NCBI GenBank assembly: GCA_031418215.1
Contig: JANOXC010000102.1
Location: forward strand, 1 to 28,239
Direction: 5' to 3'
Length of the DNA: 28,239 bases
Source of the DNA: JANOXC01 sp031418215
GTDB lineage: Bacteria; Bacteroidota; Bacteroidia; AKYH767-A; OLB10
The position numbers and the translations under genes were made by a program. Positions 24,046 through 28,239 of the stretch are shown one piece after another. Positions within the stretch are counted from its first letter, which is position 1; each line of letters opens with the position of its first letter. Below the pieces are notes generated by a model. The model ran no database searches and was not told the origin of the DNA. It saw nothing but the letters and a program-made list of their open reading frames with translations.

Positions 24046-24503
24046 TCATTTTTCGCTTAAGTAAATCCATTTATGCTAAAGACCTTTCAGGCAAAGGAGC
24101 AGAAAAAAGTGGTGGACGATGGAACAGTAAAGGAACGCCGTTAATTTATACTTGCGAGTCACGTGCTTTATGCACTACTGAAATTGCCGTACATACTCCA
24201 CTAGGAAATATACCGCTTGATTATTCACTGGTAACAATTGAGGTTGCTTCCCGCATAAAAGTTTTCGAAATTGACCTAAGTAAATTACCGGCTGATTGGA
24301 AATCAATTCCACATCCTCATTCAACTCAACTCATTGGTGATAAATTTGTTGCTGACAATGATTTTTTAATTTGCAAGGTACCTTCAGTTGTAGTTCCTGG
24401 AGAATTTAACTTCTTAATTAATCCGAAACATAAGGACCTGAAATTTGTAAAAGCACTTTCAATAGAAACTTTCAGTTTTGATGAGCGACTTTTTGTAAAG
24501 TGA
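24042..24503 (+). CDS. RES-domain toxin
   Basis: RES toxins degrade NAD+ in the cytoplasm when not bound by antitoxin. This 153-residue protein has Arg5 in IFRLSK, the active-site region GGRWNSKGTPLIYTCESRALCTTEIAVH with Arg26, Tyr36 and Glu47, and Ser115 in KVPSVVVPGEFNFLINPKH, the residues for which the family is named. All are present, so the toxin looks intact. Its start overlaps the antitoxin stop (ATGA). It ends two bases before the convergent ORF6N gene. The pair may act in plasmid or island maintenance or phage defence; which one cannot be told from the sequence. Confidence 0.9.
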   Translation: MIIFRLSKSIYAKDLSGKGAEKSGGRWNSKGTPLIYTCESRALCTTEIAVHTPLGNIPLDYSLVTIEVASRIKVFEIDLSKLPADWKSIPHPHSTQLIGDKFVADNDFLICKVPSVVVPGEFNFLINPKHKDLKFVKALSIETFSFDERLFVK

Positions 24504-24505
24504 TT

Positions 24506-25060
24506 TTAGCTATTTGTTTTTTTTGTCAGTTTATAGCCTATTATTTTTCTGGGCTTTCGGGTTTCATGTTTTTTCATCAATTCATCAAGATATTTAAAAA
24601 CGAGTTCAATATTTTTAGTTTGATTTTTAAGCTTGCTTTTTATTTGTTCAATTTCAATACGAAATGTTGAGTTGTCGGCTAAAAAATTCCGGATTCTTGT
24701 AAAAATTCTAATGATTTGGATATTCACTTCAATGGCTTTTGCACTGTTTAAAACACTGGATAACATCAGGACCCCATGTTCAGTGAAAACATAAGGTAAT
24801 TGTCTTCTTCCGCCCCAAGAGGAAATATTGTATTGTGATTTTAAAATCTCCCATTCCTCTACATTTAATCTGAACATAAAATCATCGGGAAACCTGTCGG
24901 GACGTCTCTGTACGGCCTGGTTTAAAACCCTCGTCTCAACTCCATATAATGTAGCCAGATCACTGTCGAGAATTATTTTTTGATCCCGGATAAAAAATAT
25001 TTTACTCATCACTATCTCATCAGGAACAATTGGAATAGTTTTCTTTTTTTCATTAATCAT
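24506..25060 (-). CDS. ORF6N-domain DNA-binding protein
   Basis: This 184-residue protein has the ORF6N domain at the N-terminus: IVPDEIVMSKIFFIRDQKIILDSDLATLYGVETRVLNQAV, FPDDFMFRL and the typical SSWGGRRQLPYVFTEHGVLML. A coiled-coil C-terminal part with a basic tail follows. The ORF6N domain is found in phage antirepressor-like proteins and in many bacterial chromosomes; DNA binding is inferred from the family. The frame is open to 25126, but I choose Met at 25060 because a 31-base palindrome (25083-25113) would otherwise lie inside the coding region. It converges on the RES toxin. It may be a mobile-element remnant or an independent regulator. Confidence 0.85.
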   Translation of the reverse strand: MINEKKKTIPIVPDEIVMSKIFFIRDQKIILDSDLATLYGVETRVLNQAVQRRPDRFPDDFMFRLNVEEWEILKSQYNISSWGGRRQLPYVFTEHGVLMLSSVLNSAKAIEVNIQIIRIFTRIRNFLADNSTFRIEIEQIKSKLKNQTKNIELVFKYLDELMKKHETRKPRKIIGYKLTKKTNS

Positions 25061-25082
25061 TAAGCAGGTATTAATTGTCCGG

Positions 25083-25113
25083 ATCTTGATATCACAATTT
25101 GTGATATCAAGAT
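25083..25113. promoter_or_regulatory. 31-base palindrome upstream of the ORF6N gene
   Basis: ATCTTGATATCACAA (25083-25097), one central base, TTGTGATATCAAGAT (25099-25113). The arms are 15 bases and perfect. It lies 22 bases upstream of the chosen start, a position suited to autoregulation of the ORF6N gene. A role as a hairpin in the leader is also possible. Confidence 0.65.
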
Positions 25114-25159
25114 TGGTGTATATCAATGGAGATGAACTTTTCCAATGGCAAAATATTTT

Positions 25160-25266
25160 AGAGCAGGATTAGACAGGATTAAAAGGATTTAAGGAATACA
25201 GGATTTTAATACTTCTTTTACAGTTTAACAAATCTTGTGCATCCAGTAATCTCTTAATCCTGCTCT
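25160..25266. repeat. Intergenic inverted repeat with GGATT units
   Basis: AGAGCAGGATTA (25160-25171) and TAATCCTGCTCT (25255-25266) are perfect 12-base arms. Between them lie several GGATT or GGAAT units (ACAGGATTAAAAGGATTT, ATACAGGATTTT) and AATC-type complements, so the whole can fold as one long hairpin. Similar GGATT-rich intergenic repeats are common in Bacteroidota, from memory. It is non-coding. Confidence 0.65.
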
Positions 25267-25336
25267 GATTATTTGATGCAATAATAGGTATCTTATAATT
25301 TCGAAAAAATACCAGCAAACCACCAACAAAAAATAA

Positions 25337-25540
25337 TTATTTTAATTTTGTTTTCTTCTTCCCCTCTCCACCAAACAAACCACTGTTATATTTATCATAC
25401 AACTCAAATAAAAACGCAATGCGTTTGGACTCGCTGTTAAAGGGTTGGGAGCGGTAACATTGATCAACGGCTTTGTCTAATTCATTGTGTGCTAAGTTAG
25501 CGCCAGGAGGAAGCCAATATTCGTAACAATTCATAAGCAA
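25337..25540 (-). pseudogene. C-terminal remnant of an MmeI-like (type IIL) restriction-methylation protein
   Basis: The 67-residue frame reads YWLPPGANLAHNELDKAVDQ, then CYRSQPFNSESKRIAFLFEL and YDKY. This matches the extreme C-terminus of class I SAM-dependent DNA methyltransferases of the MmeI type (pattern LPP.L..AH..LD.AVD..Y....F.S...R...LFELY). Those proteins have 900 or more residues; here the methylase and nuclease parts are missing. The frame stays open upstream through at least 25637 (VYVNIEAAYFLPKF...) but without an ATG and without recognisable family motifs, before the next gene's end at 25649. The rest was probably deleted. The codon at 25540 is TTG, so expression as an independent gene is unlikely. 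Confidence 0.55.
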
Positions 25541-25648
25541 GCGTGAATGAGATTTTGAAAGAGTTTTTACGCAAGTGAATTTGGGGAGGAAGTATGCCGC
25601 TTCAATATTAACGTAAACAACTAAATTAAAACAATGAAAAAAAGGGAA

Positions 25649-27598
25649 TTACGATTTCTTTTTTAAAATAATCTTTTGCTTGATGCTATTATTAATATTT
25701 TTAAAGAATGTTGTAGCTTCTTTAAAATCTGCGACATGAACAATGCCATCTTTTAATTGAAAAATGTTGGTGACTGATATTGTATGATCATCCTTTTTAG
25801 TTACATTCAATTTAAATGCTCCAATTAGTGAGGTAATAACAACATTTTCAGGAAGTGCTTCTATATCATAATCAACTGGAATATCAAACTCCATTGATTC
25901 TTCCTTTTGAAAGGGGAAATTAATAATTACCGGCAATCTGGCATTTTTTCCAGGATCAGTATAAGCAGGAATAAATTTTTCGAGACCTAATGGAATGATC
26001 ATTCTGCTTCCGGAAATGGTAGCTTGATCACTGGCATTTTGCATTTCTATTTTTGTTATGAATTGCTTGGCATCCGGTTGTGAAGTGTTGAATTGAATTA
26101 TTCTTCCTGGTTTTAATCTCAATTTATTCTCAACTAGTAATTTTCTTTGATTATCATCACCGGCAAAATAAAATGAAAGGAAGAAATTTTTAGCTTCACC
26201 AATACAAATTGATTCAGCAGTATAACTAGCATCTCCGGTTACATTTATTTTTATTAGTGAACTTATTTTGAAAGTATTCTTTTCCCAATTACTGGAAGGT
26301 GTATTAATTAAATAACCGCCATTTGGAGTTATAGCCAATGCTTTCCTGTTTTCATTAGAAAAGGAAATATGGTTAGAAGAGCAGTACTTGTCAGTACAAT
26401 CCAACCAAATGGAATCTGTTCCTAATGGAACAACGAGAATGACGTGATTAAACTGGGTAAACACCTTATTCTCTAAAAGTGGGGGAGCATCATCTCCATT
26501 ATTAATTAACACATAATATGCCTTTATACCACAAGCTTGTAAGATGCTTTTTGCATAAGTTGATAATGCCTTGCAATCTCCGTATTTATTATGATTTACA
26601 TCAGATGCTGTCATTGATTTATATCCGGAAATTCCCAGTTGAATGCCAACATATCTGCATGAATGTTGAACAAAGGAATAAACAGAGTCAATGAGTGATA
26701 TTTGATCCTTTGTATTTTGTGCTAATTTCTCAAAACCTAATACAATTGATGAATCAAGATCGTTGGACTTTAGATTTAATTCATAGATAAATTTTCCAAA
26801 ATCAAACCACGATTTATTGCTTCCTATAATATTATCAAGTACAAATTGCTCACTGATAATTTCCAGTCTTGGTAATTGTGATGATACCTGATAGCTACTT
26901 TTTTGTACTGTTATTGGAGGAATTGTATCAAATGTCCATTTGTAATGTGTGAAAAGTTGCTCGCCAGTCACAATAGGGTTAGCATTTACATTAGTAGTGT
27001 AATAATTTATTTTTTGATCTTTAGGTACCTGTACTTCAACCGTTGCATGTTCAAGGCTTTCCTTGTCTTTAATTAAATTGTTACCACGCAGGAAAAAAAG
27101 TGATGATACATTAGCTGTATAGGAGTATTCAATAGTGTAAGGAACACTTGGATTATAAACGGAGATAAATTTAATTCTTGAATCATCCAGTAATGTATAA
27201 TCAGCATAATAGGAATAATCGTTAATTTCTTCCTTTTTTATTTCTCTTACAAAAACTCCGTTTGCATCATAAATAGAAGCTTTAATGTTAGTTATTTCTT
27301 TAAATTTATTGTAAAATATTACTATTTCCTGGTCGCTTTTATAATTCGAATTTAGGATGGTACGAACCGTTTTAATATTTTCTTTAAAGGATTTAGTGTC
27401 ATTGATGATAATTTCAAGTTTATCAAATCTGATCACAGTATTTGCATTTTCAAGGAGTTTTTTAGGAATATTGGCACAATTGTATTCAGGCATATCCTTT
27501 TTGGAAGCATAACTCTCTAATATAAAAATAGTAAGGCAAAAAAGCAATGCAGTGTTGAATATAAGGAAACGGGAAAAGTGGGAAATTGTAATAGTCAT
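25649..27598 (-). CDS. Exported DUF3857 / transglutaminase-like protein
   Basis: This 649-residue protein has an N-terminal hydrophobic signal (FLIFNTALLFCLTIFILESYAS). A DUF3857 domain (about 55-250, with KFKEITNIKASIYDANGVFV and YNPSVPYTIEYSY) is followed by a transglutaminase-like core with the expected triad: Cys342 in KYGDCKALSTYAKSIL, His385 in FNHVILVV and Asp400 in IWLDCTD. A DUF3858-like C-terminal beta domain ends the protein. All three catalytic residues are present, so enzymatic activity is possible; the substrate of this family is unknown. Location is likely periplasmic. It lies 62 bases downstream of a related, truncated gene on the same strand, a tandem pair. Confidence 0.85.
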   Translation of the reverse strand: MTITISHFSRFLIFNTALLFCLTIFILESYASKKDMPEYNCANIPKKLLENANTVIRFDKLEIIINDTKSFKENIKTVRTILNSNYKSDQEIVIFYNKFKEITNIKASIYDANGVFVREIKKEEINDYSYYADYTLLDDSRIKFISVYNPSVPYTIEYSYTANVSSLFFLRGNNLIKDKESLEHATVEVQVPKDQKINYYTTNVNANPIVTGEQLFTHYKWTFDTIPPITVQKSSYQVSSQLPRLEIISEQFVLDNIIGSNKSWFDFGKFIYELNLKSNDLDSSIVLGFEKLAQNTKDQISLIDSVYSFVQHSCRYVGIQLGISGYKSMTASDVNHNKYGDCKALSTYAKSILQACGIKAYYVLINNGDDAPPLLENKVFTQFNHVILVVPLGTDSIWLDCTDKYCSSNHISFSNENRKALAITPNGGYLINTPSSNWEKNTFKISSLIKINVTGDASYTAESICIGEAKNFFLSFYFAGDDNQRKLLVENKLRLKPGRIIQFNTSQPDAKQFITKIEMQNASDQATISGSRMIIPLGLEKFIPAYTDPGKNARLPVIINFPFQKEESMEFDIPVDYDIEALPENVVITSLIGAFKLNVTKKDDHTISVTNIFQLKDGIVHVADFKEATTFFKNINNSIKQKIILKKKS

Positions 27599-27660
27599 GG
27601 CTTAATGCTTACACTGTAAAAAATAAAAATTCCTGCGTTGAATGAATAAGGTTTCGATCC

Positions 27661-28239
27661 TTATATCTTTTTAAGTACAATTTGCTGTAACCTACCTTTT
27701 TCAAGTGATTCGAAGAAAGCTCTCAGTGCTTTATATTCCTCAGCCGAGTATATCGTTTTTGAACTTTTTACATTGTAATGATAGCGAATAACTTTCCCAT
27801 CCGTAACGGTTTCCAAAAGAAATTCAAATGTGCGATCCGGAAGATAAATATGAGTGGGTGCCGGAAGTTCTTCTGCCTGATAAGTTTTCGGGATTTCAAA
27901 CAACAAAGTATAATCCATATCAAAAGTATATCCAAAGTTTATTTCACTTATCCGGGTTTCCCTTTTAAAATCATTCTCAAGAAAAGTTGTAAATAAAACA
28001 GGAGAAATAAATATTTTATCATTTGAAACTTGCAAATGTGATTCGTCGGTAAAGTTAAATCTTGTTTCAAAAGGTTTTTCATCGTCTACCGGTGACGTAA
28101 TCAAAATTGAATCTATAGTTGATTGTTCAAATTTTTCTTGAAAAGTATTTTTAAGAAATTCATTTTCTTCACCAGTGTTATATTGGTTTTGCTTTGAGAC
28201 GCTGGAATATCCAAAATCTGAAGCTCTGCATTTACCTGT
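27661..28239 (-). CDS. DUF3857/DUF3858 protein, C-terminal part, cut by window end
   Basis: The frame is open to base 28239 with no start, so only about 192 C-terminal residues are inside the window. They contain PFETRFNFTDESHLQ, ISEINFGYTFDMDYTLLFEI and YRALRAF-like KALRAFFESLEKGRLQQIVLKK, matching the DUF3858-type end of DUF3857/transglutaminase proteins. The same type of ending is found in the next gene downstream (25649-27598), so this is probably a paralogue in tandem. The TTG at 28104 is not a real start. The catalytic core, if any, lies outside the window. Confidence 0.7.
   Translation of the reverse strand, partial: TGKCRASDFGYSSVSKQNQYNTGEENEFLKNTFQEKFEQSTIDSILITSPVDDEKPFETRFNFTDESHLQVSNDKIFISPVLFTTFLENDFKRETRISEINFGYTFDMDYTLLFEIPKTYQAEELPAPTHIYLPDRTFEFLLETVTDGKVIRYHYNVKSSKTIYSAEEYKALRAFFESLEKGRLQQIVLKKI

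Noticed and set aside
25061..25126. Longer start for the ORF6N gene
   Set aside because: It would translate the 31-base palindrome, and family members normally begin shortly before the IVPDEIVMSKI segment.
1..28239. tRNA, rRNA, integrase or transposase genes
   Set aside because: No cloverleaf, rRNA-like or recombinase motifs were noticed in reading both strands; without a covariance search I cannot exclude an unusual RNA gene.

Overview
The window comes from the chromosome of a member of the Bacteroidota (Bacteroidetes), probably an environmental or uncultured one. The evidence is low GC content, three secreted proteins ending in a type IX secretion system (T9SS) type A sorting domain (YPNP...GLY motifs), families largely confined to the phylum (DUF4159, DUF6913, DUF3857/3858), and -7 promoter boxes of the Bacteroidota form TAnnTTTG in front of several genes. 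No rRNA, tRNA, integrase, transposase or CRISPR array was seen. I cannot name the genus.

Layout. (1) 1-4880, plus strand: the 3' part of purC, a large T9SS-exported surface protein flanked by two copies of a palindromic intergenic repeat, then rsmE and a DUF4159 gene. (2) 4883-8375, minus strand: ligA, a DUF6913 gene and dapA, tightly packed as an operon. (3) 8614-13440, minus strand: Kup potassium transporter, a GH57 amylase-type enzyme and a glycogen-synthase-like glycosyltransferase with a well-formed promoter; the two glycan enzymes suggest storage-glucan metabolism. (4) 13498-19840: a LamG T9SS protein, a coiled-coil lipoprotein (plus strand), a GAF-PAS histidine kinase with an altered ATP-site motif, and a seven-repeat propeller-like T9SS protein. 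The large gaps here hold a 77-base repeat present twice, an orphan terminator that may end a small RNA, and an inverted repeat close to the kinase start. (5) 19990-22258, minus strand: a probable operon of a small Cys-rich protein, a membrane-anchored cytochrome c, a PD40 propeller protein and a MmcQ/YjbR gene broken by one in-frame amber codon. (6) 22434-23369: a DMT exporter. (7) 23577-25648, the accessory patch: a RES/Xre toxin-antitoxin pair, an ORF6N regulator with a 31-base palindrome in front of it, and the C-terminal remnant of what looks like an MmeI-type (type IIL) restriction-methylation protein. (8) 25649-28239, minus strand: two consecutive DUF3857/transglutaminase-like proteins, the upstream one cut by the window end.

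Gaps above 300 bases: 836-1176 and 3088-3392 each hold one copy of the palindromic repeat; 14954-15420 holds a promoter box, repeat copy A, a hairpin and an orphan terminator; 18061-18514 holds an inverted repeat and repeat copy B, and otherwise only AT-rich sequence in which I see nothing. The gap 8376-8613 shows nothing convincing.

I found no complete new system. The most unusual items are the duplicated 77-base palindrome-bearing repeat, the orphan terminator between 14953 and 15421, the nonsense-broken YjbR gene, and the toxin-antitoxin/ORF6N/restriction-remnant patch.
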